A stretch of 64,000 nucleotides of DNA. Source: Coprococcus comes ATCC 27758. GTDB taxonomy: Bacteria > Bacillota > Clostridia > Lachnospirales > Lachnospiraceae. The stretch's first letter is position 1. The number at the start of each line of letters is the position of its first letter. Made by a program: the position numbers and the translations under genes. Under the pieces are notes generated by a model. The model searched no databases and was not told the DNA's origin. It was given only the letters and a program-made list of their open reading frames with translations. Shown piece by piece: positions 26,681-34,738 of the stretch. The DNA lies in the NCBI RefSeq assembly GCF_025149785.1, contig NZ_CP102277.1, positions 1,178,001-1,242,000 on the forward strand, written 5' to 3'.

Positions 26681-27571
26681 TTATACAGAATCCAGTTCTA
26701 ATCTTTTTATAAAAGCCAGCGGTGTCATATGGTATTTTGCTTTGAATGCTCTGTAAAAATAAGAAAGATTATGAAAGCCAACAGATAAAGACACCTCTAA
26801 TATGGAGGTGTTACCGTGTTCAAATAACTCTACCGCTTTTTCCAGTCTGATATTGTTAATATACTGAATGCAGGTCATATTCATGTGTTTTTTGAAAAAG
26901 CGCATAAAATGATACTCGCTGAAATAACATAGCTTTGCAAGTTCAGAAACCGACAGAGCTTCTGCATAATGCAGATCAATATGATCAAGTACAATTTTTA
27001 ATTTGTCGGAAGAGTCTGATTCCGTGGAGAATCTTGTGCTACTGTACTGGAGCAGAAGAAAAAGTGTCTGCAGCAGATAAGATTTTATGGCGAGTTCATA
27101 TCCAAACATCCGGGTATCGTAAAGGGAGGCAAGCTGTGCAAAAGACTTGCAAAGAGAATCATATGCAGGATGATCCGCGGTAATGAGACAGGGTAAAGAT
27201 AATTCGTGGTTTACCATGGGCGTAAGGTAGCGGGTAGAACAGATATCTGCAGTATTTCCTCCCAAAAGATTCATATGGAATACATAGGTTTCCGAACAGA
27301 AGTCCTGACTGCTTTTCAGGATAATGGAATGCAGCAGCAGGGGGGGAATAAACAGGATATCCCCGGTACTTGCCTCATATTCAACTAAATCGATCTGGTA
27401 GACACAGGAACCTTTTGTTATAAGGGTAAGCTCTGCTTCCTCGTGCCAGTGCATTGTTATGACAGGTGCTTCTTTTGTCAGCTTTGTAATATACTTCTGG
27501 ATTGGAAAATAAACTTCTCCATGTTTGATATTTTCTTTTTGCTCCGGTATAAGTGAATGTGGCGTTTTCAT
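26681..27571 (-). CDS. AraC-family transcriptional regulator
   Basis: A 296-aa protein with an N-terminal cupin sensor domain (about 30-110; MHWHEEAELTLI is the metal/sugar-pocket motif) and a C-terminal double HTH (about 190-290: SVSELAKLCYFSEYHFMRFFKKHMNMT, then TSILEVSLSVGFHNLSYFYRAFK). It is divergent from the oligo-glucosidase gene, and two identical 14-bp direct repeats in the shared intergenic region are its probable binding sites. Expected role: sugar-dependent control of that glucosidase. Confidence 0.88.
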   Translation of the reverse strand: MKTPHSLIPEQKENIKHGEVYFPIQKYITKLTKEAPVITMHWHEEAELTLITKGSCVYQIDLVEYEASTGDILFIPPLLLHSIILKSSQDFCSETYVFHMNLLGGNTADICSTRYLTPMVNHELSLPCLITADHPAYDSLCKSFAQLASLYDTRMFGYELAIKSYLLQTLFLLLQYSSTRFSTESDSSDKLKIVLDHIDLHYAEALSVSELAKLCYFSEYHFMRFFKKHMNMTCIQYINNIRLEKAVELFEHGNTSILEVSLSVGFHNLSYFYRAFKAKYHMTPLAFIKRLELDSV

Positions 27572-27584
27572 TTTTTGTCCTCTC

Positions 27585-27598
27585 TATAATAGCAGTAT
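27585..27598 (+). repeat. Probable AraC-regulator binding site, copy 1
   Basis: TATAATAGCAGTAT, identical to the copy at 27648-27661; start points 63 nt apart, close to six helical turns. This copy is next to the regulator's own start. Confidence 0.6.
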
Positions 27599-27647
27599 TG
27601 TGTTATATAATGAAAAAATAATGCAAGATTTGTCAAAAATAAGATCT

Positions 27648-27661
27648 TATAATAGCAGTAT
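27648..27661 (+). repeat. Probable AraC-regulator binding site, copy 2
   Basis: Second copy of TATAATAGCAGTAT, 68 nt before the glucosidase start. Confidence 0.6.
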
Positions 27662-27729
27662 AATACAGCTAAAGCAATAACGCAATGGCGAACAAATACT
27701 ATGATTATATATGAAAGAGGTTGATAAAA

Positions 27730-29415
27730 ATGGGAAAAAAGTGGTGGCATGACAAAGTAGCGTATCAGATTTACCCAAAGAGTTTTCTGGATACAAATGG
27801 AGACGGAATCGGAGATCTGAGAGGAATTATTTCTAAACTGGATTATCTGAAAAAATTAGGAATCGATATTATTTGGTTATCACCTATTTATAAATCACCA
27901 TTTGTAGACCAGGGATATGATATTGCGGATTACTATGCAATTGCAGAAGAATTCGGAACAATGGAAGAATTTGATGAACTGCTGGCAGAAGCAAAAAAAC
28001 GAGACATGCATATTATTATGGATTTGGTTATTAATCATTGCTCCGATAAACATGAGTGGTTTCAGAAAGCACTTGCTGATCCAGATGGAGCGTTTGCGGA
28101 TTATTTTTATTTCCGCAAGGGAAAAAACGGCAATCCACCGAGCAATTACCGTTCCTATTTTGGAGGAAGCTGTTGGGAAAAGGTACCGGGAACGGACAAA
28201 TATTATTTTCACATGTTTGCAAAGGAACAGCCGGATCTGAATTGGGAAAATCCGAAGTTACGGCAGGAACTGTACAAAATGATCAACTGGTGGCTGGAAA
28301 AAGGTCTCTCCGGTTTTCGAATCGATGCGATCATAAACATTAAGAAGGATCTGAATTTTCCTGATTTTGCACCGGATGGGAAAGATGGTCTGGCAAGCTG
28401 CTGGAAGATGGTTGAAAGTGTAGACGGAGTAGGAGAGCTGTTGGAAGATCTGAAAAAATCAACTTTTGAAAAGTATGATGCCTTTACAGTCGGAGAAGTA
28501 TTTAACATGAAACCGGATGAATTACCGGAATTTATTGGAGAAACCGGTCATTTTTCAACGATATTTGATTTTAGCGCCCATACGCTCACTGACGGAGAAC
28601 ATGGATGGTATGATGCTCCGAAGCTGGAATTTGCGAAATGGAGAGCTGCGATCATTCAGGCACAATTAGAAACACAGAAGTATGGCTTTAAGGCGAATAT
28701 CATTGAAAATCACGATGAGCCAAGAGGGGCATCCAGATTTTTGCCATCTTATGCTCAGACACCGGACGGAATCAAGATGCTTGGTACCATAAGCCTTCTC
28801 CTCAGAGGAATTCCTTTCATTTACCAGGGGCAGGAAATCGGTATGAAAAATGCCAAATGGAACAGCATGGAGGAATTTGATGATATCAGTACAAAAGACC
28901 AGTATCATACTGCCCGTGAAGCGGGATTATCGGATCAGGAAGCCTTGGAAGTATGCAGCCGTATGAGCCGTGACAATGCAAGAACACCAATGCAATGGAC
29001 GAGCGGGGAAAATGGCGGTTTTACAAAAGGAACTCCATGGTTAAAGGTAAATCCTTTATTTAAAGACGTGAATGTGGAAGCTCAGGAACAGGATCCAGAT
29101 TCAGTTTTGAATTATTATCGCAAACTGGTTGCACTGCGTAAATCGGATGAACTGAAAGAAGTATTTACCTATGGAGAATTTCTTCCGGAATATGAAAATG
29201 TGGACGGAGTCATGGCATTTTACCGTAAAGATGAATCCAAGTGCATTCTTGTGGCTGCTAATTTCGGAAAGGATGCTGCAACAATCAAACTGAAGAGCGA
29301 AATAGAAAAAGTATGGTTATCGAACCGTATAGATGGAACGGTAGATTGTGAAAAGGATTCATTGAATTTACGGAGCTGTGAAGTGGTTGTTCTGGAGCTG
29401 GAAAACCACAAGTAA
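27730..29415 (+). CDS. GH13 alpha-glucosidase (oligo-1,6-glucosidase type, subfamily 31-like)
   Basis: A 561-aa cytoplasmic enzyme that cuts non-reducing alpha-glucosidic bonds of small oligosaccharides. Domain A starts WWHDKVAYQIYPKSF. Catalytic residues are Asp199 (GFRIDAI), Glu256 (VGEVF) and Asp329 (ENHDEPRG); the QPDLNWENP motif marks the oligo-1,6-glucosidase/sucrase/trehalose-6-phosphate group. No signal peptide is present. Start 27730 has GAAAGAGG nine bases upstream; a TTG nine bases earlier is less likely. It is controlled, by position, by the divergent AraC regulator. Confidence 0.92.
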   Translation: MGKKWWHDKVAYQIYPKSFLDTNGDGIGDLRGIISKLDYLKKLGIDIIWLSPIYKSPFVDQGYDIADYYAIAEEFGTMEEFDELLAEAKKRDMHIIMDLVINHCSDKHEWFQKALADPDGAFADYFYFRKGKNGNPPSNYRSYFGGSCWEKVPGTDKYYFHMFAKEQPDLNWENPKLRQELYKMINWWLEKGLSGFRIDAIINIKKDLNFPDFAPDGKDGLASCWKMVESVDGVGELLEDLKKSTFEKYDAFTVGEVFNMKPDELPEFIGETGHFSTIFDFSAHTLTDGEHGWYDAPKLEFAKWRAAIIQAQLETQKYGFKANIIENHDEPRGASRFLPSYAQTPDGIKMLGTISLLLRGIPFIYQGQEIGMKNAKWNSMEEFDDISTKDQYHTAREAGLSDQEALEVCSRMSRDNARTPMQWTSGENGGFTKGTPWLKVNPLFKDVNVEAQEQDPDSVLNYYRKLVALRKSDELKEVFTYGEFLPEYENVDGVMAFYRKDESKCILVAANFGKDAATIKLKSEIEKVWLSNRIDGTVDCEKDSLNLRSCEVVVLELENHK

Positions 29416-29577
29416 CTAACTATATAACTCCCGGACCTCTTTTTGAATCAGACGTCTTTTGCGAAGCACTCTTACCTCTGCTGCAGTATCCTTGATGGCA
29501 GCATGTTCTTCGTAAGCAGATCCGAAAGGAGCATTTGATGTCGGATATTTGATTTTTGATTTGATTGCCGCCATCAT
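29416..29577 (-). CDS. Possible small basic protein, 53 aa, or gene remnant
   Basis: A minus-strand frame begins with tandem ATGs (29577), has AAAGGAA at a good distance and encodes MMAAIKSKIKYPTSNAPFG followed by a long basic helix (AAEVRVLRKRRLIQKEVREL). I do not recognise it. It overlaps a plus-strand membrane-like fragment (29528-29707); only one of the two is likely to be real. Confidence 0.35.
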   Translation of the reverse strand: MMAAIKSKIKYPTSNAPFGSAYEEHAAIKDTAAEVRVLRKRRLIQKEVRELYS

Positions 29578-29707
29578 TATTTCCTTTGGATGCTACACTC
29601 CGGTAACACTATTCAGTAAAACAAAACCAAAAGTCAGATTACTGATGATTCTGAAGACATGTGCGTATATGTGGATCATTGCTATGGGGCTTCAGCTTTT
29701 ATTTTAG
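29528..29707 (+). pseudogene. C-terminal fragment of a membrane protein
   Basis: The frame reads GYLIFDLIAAIIISFGCYTP, a basic turn (SKTKPKVR) and a second hydrophobic helix to a stop. No start codon with a ribosome site exists, and a terminator follows, as for a former gene end. Confidence 0.35.
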
Positions 29708-29720
29708 AAATATGATAAAT

Positions 29721-29773
29721 CAGGGATTGACCTTGCTGGATTATATGCAGCAGATCAATCCCTGCTTCTATTT
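29721..29773 (+). terminator. Rho-independent terminator
   Basis: CAGGGATTGA pairs with TCAATCCCTG, with an inner TGCTG/CAGCA extension, followed by a T-rich tail. Confidence 0.65.
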
Positions 29774-29845
29774 AACAAAACGGTATCCAATCCAGCCAGA
29801 TTCTGCTATACTGTATAAGAAAATCAAATAGAAAGGGTGGAACGT

Positions 29846-30835
29846 ATGATCACATTAAATGACTATTTATATTCAGGTGATACGATTTTTCGGATTTTAA
29901 GAAATTATACAGTGGATCTGAAGAAAGAAGCAAAGAAGAATCACAATGAAATAGATCTCATCCATTCCAATTTCCTGATCCAGTTCAGGGAACTGCTTGA
30001 ACACAATGATTTCCTTACTGCACAGTCGCAGAAAATCAGGGATTTTTATAAATACATGGTACAGGAATATCCTCTGCTTGCTTTTACTTTCAAAGGAAGG
30101 ATCAAGTCCCTGATCCGCGCAGAGGAAAAATTCAACGGGTATATTGTAGAATATATTTATGATTATTATGAAAAACATCATACCTATCCGCCGGTGCCTG
30201 ACCTAAGGGAAAAACTGAGCTGCTTTCGGGATATTATCGCATACCGTCTGGTAATTTCTCTTCCAAAATGCCATATCAAGGATGACAAACTGCGAGAAGA
30301 AGAGGAAATCAAGTATTTATACAGGATCGCGAATGTTCTTCCGGGATTTCTGGAGGAAAGAGGATTTACGGCAGAACCTGCAAAAGGGGTGCTTGAAAGT
30401 ACATCTCCTTTTATGGATGAGGCGGTGAAACCTTATTATCGGGATTATATTTCCAATGGAAGCGGAGGCAGCTATCAATCACTCCACATCACGTTTTATG
30501 ATAACTGTTCGAGAAGTTACATGGAAGTACAACTGCGGACAAAGAAGATGGATGATATAGCGGAGATTGGAGCGGCAAATCACCAGGCCTACGAGAAGGA
30601 ACAGGAAAGAGTCAGGGCAAGAAGAGAAGCTATTCCGGAAGGAGAATGCATTTATTTTGATGAGGCATACGAAAGAGGAATGCGGCTTCTGGGGTTGGAA
30701 CTGAAGGATCTGGAAGTCAATATGTTTGCTGCGGCAAATAATAGTCTCATCAATGACGGATGTGGATTATACAGGGGGAGACTGATCCTGCCGTATGAAC
30801 ATTTATCAAGATTCCAGACGGATCTGAACGATTAA
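29846..30835 (+). CDS. RelA/SpoT-domain protein (small alarmone synthetase-like)
   Basis: A 329-aa protein without HD hydrolase, TGS or ACT domains. The synthetase core (about 75-245) keeps the key motifs: FKGRIKS, a D-x2-AYR strand (FRDIIAYRLV), the YQSLH motif and EVQLRTKKMDDIAEIGAANH. The pattern points to an active (p)ppGpp or related alarmone synthetase. The 75-residue N-terminal helical region and the 80-residue C-terminal part are not recognised and make it longer than RelP/RelQ (about 210-230 aa). ATG 29846 is preceded by AAAGGGTGG; a GTG nine bases earlier falls inside that site. Confidence 0.75.
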   Translation: MITLNDYLYSGDTIFRILRNYTVDLKKEAKKNHNEIDLIHSNFLIQFRELLEHNDFLTAQSQKIRDFYKYMVQEYPLLAFTFKGRIKSLIRAEEKFNGYIVEYIYDYYEKHHTYPPVPDLREKLSCFRDIIAYRLVISLPKCHIKDDKLREEEEIKYLYRIANVLPGFLEERGFTAEPAKGVLESTSPFMDEAVKPYYRDYISNGSGGSYQSLHITFYDNCSRSYMEVQLRTKKMDDIAEIGAANHQAYEKEQERVRARREAIPEGECIYFDEAYERGMRLLGLELKDLEVNMFAAANNSLINDGCGLYRGRLILPYEHLSRFQTDLND

Positions 30836-30848
30836 AAGGGTTATAAGA

Positions 30849-30935
30849 ATGAATACATCAGATACAAAAAAAGCATATTACCATCTCCAGGTCAGAGAAG
30901 AGTTGTATCTGGATAATATGCCGGATCTCTTTTGA
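30849..30935 (+). CDS. Possible 28-aa peptide
   Basis: A short frame (MNTSDTKKAYYHLQVREEL and on) with AAAGGG nine bases upstream, 13 nt after the RelA/SpoT-like gene. It may be a real small protein, a translation leader for the methyltransferase gene 30 nt downstream, or the stub of a lost gene. Confidence 0.3.
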   Translation: MNTSDTKKAYYHLQVREELYLDNMPDLF

Positions 30936-30967
30936 GAAAAGAATGAAAAAAGAAGAGAGGGTAAAAA

Positions 30968-32143
30968 ATGGAAGAAAAGAAAAAACAGACAGAACCGGAA
31001 GCCTGTAAAGTGGCAAAAAAATGCGGAGGATGCCAGTATCAGGGAGTGCCATATAAGGAGCAGCTGAAAAAGAAGCAGAAAATGGTGAACGCTCTGTTGT
31101 CAAAATACGGAAAAGTAGAACCGATCATCGGAATGGAGAATCCGTATTATTACAGAAATAAAGTACACGCCGTATTCGACAGGGACCGAAAGGGAAATAT
31201 CGTATCCGGAACCTATGAAGCGAAGACACACCGGGTCGTTCCTGTTGAAAACTGTCTGATCGAAGACAAAAAGAGTCAGGAGATCATCCGGACGATCCGG
31301 GGACTTTTGAAATCTTTTAAGATCAAAACCTATGATGAAGATACAGGATATGGCCTGTTCCGTCATGTGCTGATCAGAAGAGGGTTTAAAAGCGGAGAGA
31401 TTATGGTGGTTCTGGTGCTTGGATCACCAATCCTTCCATCGTCTAATAATTTCGTAAAAGCACTCAGAAAAGAGCATCCGGAGATTACAACGGTTGTCCT
31501 TAATATCAACGACAGAAAGACCAGTATGATCCTTGGGGAGAGAGAAAAAGTGTTATATGGGAAAGGATTTATCCGGGATGAACTCTGCGGGTGTACTTTC
31601 CGGATTTCACCAAAGTCCTTCTATCAGGTAAATCCGGTGCAGACGGAGATCCTTTATCAGAAAGCGATTGAATTTGCACATCTGACAGGGAAAGAAAGCG
31701 TGATCGATGCCTATTGCGGAATCGGAACGATCGGTCTGATCGCATCGGGACATGCAAAAGAAGTAGTCGGTGTAGAACTTAATAAGGATGCCGTGAAGGA
31801 TGCAATATTAAATGCAAAAGAGAATCAGATCCGGAATGTGAGATTTTTCCAGGGAGATGCCGGGGAGTTTATGGAGGCGATGGCGGCAGAGGGAAATAGT
31901 ATGGATGTGCTGTTTATGGATCCGCCGAGAGCCGGAAGTGATGAAAAATTTATGGCATCTGCAGTGAAGATGGGACCGGAGAAGATCGTGTACATTTCCT
32001 GCAATCCGGAGACACTGGCAAGAGATCTGAAGTATCTGACAAAAAAAGGATATCAGGTAAAAAAGATACAGCCGGTGGAAATGTTTGCGTTTACGGAACA
32101 CGTTGAAACAGTTTGTCTCCTTTCAAAGAAATGCCCAGTTTAA
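30968..32143 (+). CDS. RumA-like 23S rRNA (uracil-5-)-methyltransferase without TRAM domain
   Basis: A 391-aa paralogue of the enzyme at 7394. The N-terminal TRAM domain is absent; the protein begins directly with the 4Fe-4S motif (C-x5-C-x2-C in ACKVAKKCGGC, fourth Cys in VENCLIED). The Rossmann SAM site (DAYCGIGTIGL), MDPPRAGSDE and the catalytic Cys in YISCNPETLARDL are present. So it should be active on RNA, perhaps a different uridine than the TRAM-containing enzyme. AGAGAGGG precedes the start. Confidence 0.88.
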   Translation: MEEKKKQTEPEACKVAKKCGGCQYQGVPYKEQLKKKQKMVNALLSKYGKVEPIIGMENPYYYRNKVHAVFDRDRKGNIVSGTYEAKTHRVVPVENCLIEDKKSQEIIRTIRGLLKSFKIKTYDEDTGYGLFRHVLIRRGFKSGEIMVVLVLGSPILPSSNNFVKALRKEHPEITTVVLNINDRKTSMILGEREKVLYGKGFIRDELCGCTFRISPKSFYQVNPVQTEILYQKAIEFAHLTGKESVIDAYCGIGTIGLIASGHAKEVVGVELNKDAVKDAILNAKENQIRNVRFFQGDAGEFMEAMAAEGNSMDVLFMDPPRAGSDEKFMASAVKMGPEKIVYISCNPETLARDLKYLTKKGYQVKKIQPVEMFAFTEHVETVCLLSKKCPV

Positions 32144-32240
32144 GCGGGTTTGAAGGCACTATTTTAATAAACATATCCACAAAATAGTGCGGAAAAATAT
32201 GTGCGTGTGATGAAAAATTGAAAATGATTTAACACCAGAA

Positions 32241-32288
32241 AACCTTTTGGCGTACTTGTTCCAGTGGTACGCTAGAAGGTTATTTTTG
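32241..32288 (+). terminator. Rho-independent terminator
   Basis: AACCTT...GGCGTAC pairs with GTACGC...AAGGTT, followed by ATTTTTG. Separates the methyltransferase from the XRE-PIN-ankyrin locus. Confidence 0.7.
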
Positions 32289-32457
32289 TTAGGCCAAGGG
32301 TCTGGTTTCATTGTGGAGTTTTTCGTTGATCCGAAAAACGGAACTTTGAAAAAAACCACATTTGTGTTGTTGCAAGTAGCTTCATTTAGTTGCATATATT
32401 AAGTAAATGAAGTGATGAGTTGCGCCTTTTGAATATTTGTTGCAAAAACACACCTTT

Positions 32458-32488
32458 TCGTTGTGAAAAATGCAACGATGTATATAAT
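32458..32488 (+). promoter_or_regulatory. Promoter with overlapping inverted repeat (operator) of the three-gene locus
   Basis: TTGTGA (32461-32466), 16 nt, TATAAT (32483-32488). The inverted repeat TCGTTG (32458) / CAACGA (32473) lies across the -35 box and spacer, as an operator for the HTH-bearing first gene product would. GTTGC motifs recur upstream at about 32370, 32390, 32418 and 32439, and TTGTTGCAACAA occurs just after the last gene at 36363. Confidence 0.6.
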
Positions 32489-32549
32489 GAGAGTATGAGA
32501 TAAAGCCAATAATCAAATTACATACATACCTGTGAAAGGGGCGTTACTT

Positions 32550-33857
32550 ATGGCAAATGATAATCAGATAGCTTTCCTTTGTTCGAGATTGAAGGAGCTT
32601 CGTGAAAAGAATGGCTGTACCATGGATGACATGGCAAAGAAGATTGATGTATTAGAGGGCTTGAAACCAGGAACTGGTATGAACAAGTCGTCTATTTCAC
32701 GTGTTGAAGGTGGAAAAACTGCAGAAAAAACTCTATTGGAAATGGCAAGAAAATATTGTAAGGTTTTTGGAATGTCAGAATCACAGACCGAACAATTTTT
32801 AAGAGGGGAGAAGGTTGCAGTTCCAGATACTTCAGCGTTACTTAAGAATTCACAGTTAATTGATGAACTGAACAAGGAATATAGCAAGGTAGTTATTCCA
32901 AAGGTAGTTGTTGATGAATTAGATAATATAAAGAATAAGAATTCAGGTTCTCTTGGGAGAAAGGCTTGGGAAGTTATTCGTGGTATTAGCTATGGTTCTC
33001 GTACAATTCTTATGGAATATAATGGCGATGCTGATGAAGATAACGAAGATTGCAAAATAATATATATTGCACAGGAGGCTTCTGATACATATCACTGCAA
33101 AATAGATATCATAACAGAGGACACCGATTATTCAGCATATCTTAAAGGGCATGAATCCGTTTCAGCATTACATCTTAGAGAATATATGGCTACTAAGCAG
33201 GATCTTATCAATATGACTAAATTGGCTAGAATTGACGCTTATTACGCAGATTCATATGAGGAATGCGAAGAACCGACAGCAGACGAAGTTAATGCATATC
33301 TTCAGGATGGAAATACCCTTATTATTTCTGCTGTAAGAAATAATAGGGCCACAATTGAGCAAAGAAAAGAAAAAATCAAATGGCTCATTCAGCTTGGTGC
33401 AGATGTGAATAAGCGTGATTGCAGTCGTAGATATTTCCCTGCTCTATCGCATGCAGTGCAGATGAAGGATTATGAGATGTTTATGTTTTTGCTTTTAGAA
33501 TGTAAGGCAAATCCTAATGTTGGAAGTAGAAATCCTTTTGATGCCGGAAAAGTACGCCAGAAGAATGAGGGCAATATGCCATTAATGATTGCTGCCTGGG
33601 AGGGAAAGAAGGATTTTGTAATTGCTTTATGTGAGGATGAAAGAACCAGTATTAACCAGCAGGACGCTAATGGATTTACTGCGCTCATGAAGGCCTGCAT
33701 GAATGGTCACTTTGAAAATAATAAGGAAAAGCATACTTGGGATATTCGAAAGATACTCATTGATGCAGGAGCTGATCAGAAGATCGTTGACATTGATGGT
33801 AAAACAGCTGCTGATTGGGTTAGTGAGTATCATGAATCTGGTCCTACAAGAAAGTAG
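32550..33857 (+). CDS. XRE HTH - PIN nuclease - ankyrin repeat fusion protein
   Basis: A 435-aa three-part protein. Residues 1-86: XRE-type helix-turn-helix (LKELREKNGCTMDDMAKK, SSISRVEGGK). Residues 89-225: PIN domain of the PhoH-associated kind, with the four acidic metal positions visible as D93 (PDTSAL), E123 (VVVDELDN), an Asp in DNEDCKI and DTDYSAYL. Residues 255-430: ankyrin repeats (GNTLIISAVRNN, LIQLGADVNKRD, NMPLMIAAWEGKK, NGFTALMKACMNGHF, ILIDAGADQKI). PIN proteins are RNases; ankyrins bind proteins. The fusion suggests a DNA-binding, protein-sensing nuclease that could also autoregulate. ATG 32550 has AAAGGGG eight bases before it. Confidence 0.85.
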   Translation: MANDNQIAFLCSRLKELREKNGCTMDDMAKKIDVLEGLKPGTGMNKSSISRVEGGKTAEKTLLEMARKYCKVFGMSESQTEQFLRGEKVAVPDTSALLKNSQLIDELNKEYSKVVIPKVVVDELDNIKNKNSGSLGRKAWEVIRGISYGSRTILMEYNGDADEDNEDCKIIYIAQEASDTYHCKIDIITEDTDYSAYLKGHESVSALHLREYMATKQDLINMTKLARIDAYYADSYEECEEPTADEVNAYLQDGNTLIISAVRNNRATIEQRKEKIKWLIQLGADVNKRDCSRRYFPALSHAVQMKDYEMFMFLLLECKANPNVGSRNPFDAGKVRQKNEGNMPLMIAAWEGKKDFVIALCEDERTSINQQDANGFTALMKACMNGHFENNKEKHTWDIRKILIDAGADQKIVDIDGKTAADWVSEYHESGPTRK

Positions 33858-33904
33858 TTTAATAGAGGTAACAATACGAATAGTCAGAAGAGGGGGAATA
33901 GAAG

Positions 33905-34738
33905 ATGGTAACACGAGCTTGTATATCGATAAATAATCGATGCAATCTCAATTGTACTTATTGCCATTTTCATGAGAAGAAGGATTACATTCAAGAGGAC
34001 AATATGGATGTAATTACTATCCTTGATATTATTGCTTCACATATTGAAGACAACGATATTGATTTGTTTAAGTTAGGGTTCGTGGGTAATGGAGAACCAA
34101 TGTTAGATTATGAGAAACTTAAGCAGTATATCGCTCATATTGGAGATTATTTGAAATCAGGAAGAATTGCTGCATACACCATTACAAACGGTCTTTTAGT
34201 TGATCGTGAGAAGTTAGAATTCTTCAAAGAATACAATGTAAATGTTGGCTTTTCAGTAGATGGAATCTCTGCTATTCACGACAAGTATAGATGTGGAACT
34301 CATGAGCGAGTGATGGCAAATATAGCTTTATACAAAGAAGTGAATGGAAAGTATCCTTCTATGAATTGTACTGTTGGAAAAGAGATAATTGATAATCCGG
34401 AAGCGACCATAGGGTTCTTTGAACAATTTGGTAATAGGATCACGTTTTCTAGGATGATTGGAAAACAGGGGATATCGTTACCTGATTTTAATGCGTTCTT
34501 GAATAAGGCGATGGAACGATTGAATGTTAGAACTGGTGGCTACGACTGTACCATGTATGGTGGTATGTGTGGTGCAGGAATGGATAATATTTTTTACGCA
34601 AATGGAAAGATATTCATATGTGGTAATTGTATCGATTTACCTTTTTCAATGCCTTACGACACACCTCTAAATGAGGTCAGTTTTGACGTTATCGATTTTG
34701 ACAGAAGCTGTTGTTTCAAGGAGGTGTTTACTGGTTGA
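33905..34738 (+). CDS. Radical SAM protein with C-terminal Cys cluster
   Basis: A 277-aa enzyme. The canonical C-x3-C-x2-C is RCNLNCTYC (Cys13, 17, 20); GFVGNGEPML is the SAM-binding GGE-like motif. The C-terminal part has cysteines in GGMCGAGMDN, FICGNC and DRSCC, the pattern of a SPASM or twitch auxiliary Fe-S cluster, which is typical of enzymes that modify peptides or proteins. Substrate unknown. AGAGGGGG precedes the start; it lies 47 nt after the PIN-ankyrin gene and its stop overlaps the next start (TTGA). Confidence 0.85.
   Translation: MVTRACISINNRCNLNCTYCHFHEKKDYIQEDNMDVITILDIIASHIEDNDIDLFKLGFVGNGEPMLDYEKLKQYIAHIGDYLKSGRIAAYTITNGLLVDREKLEFFKEYNVNVGFSVDGISAIHDKYRCGTHERVMANIALYKEVNGKYPSMNCTVGKEIIDNPEATIGFFEQFGNRITFSRMIGKQGISLPDFNAFLNKAMERLNVRTGGYDCTMYGGMCGAGMDNIFYANGKIFICGNCIDLPFSMPYDTPLNEVSFDVIDFDRSCCFKEVFTG

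Noticed and set aside
32550-33857. Simple type II toxin-antitoxin (VapBC) call for the PIN gene
   Set aside because: HTH and PIN are on one chain with ankyrin repeats, the PIN resembles the PhoH-associated type, and no VapB-like partner is adjacent.
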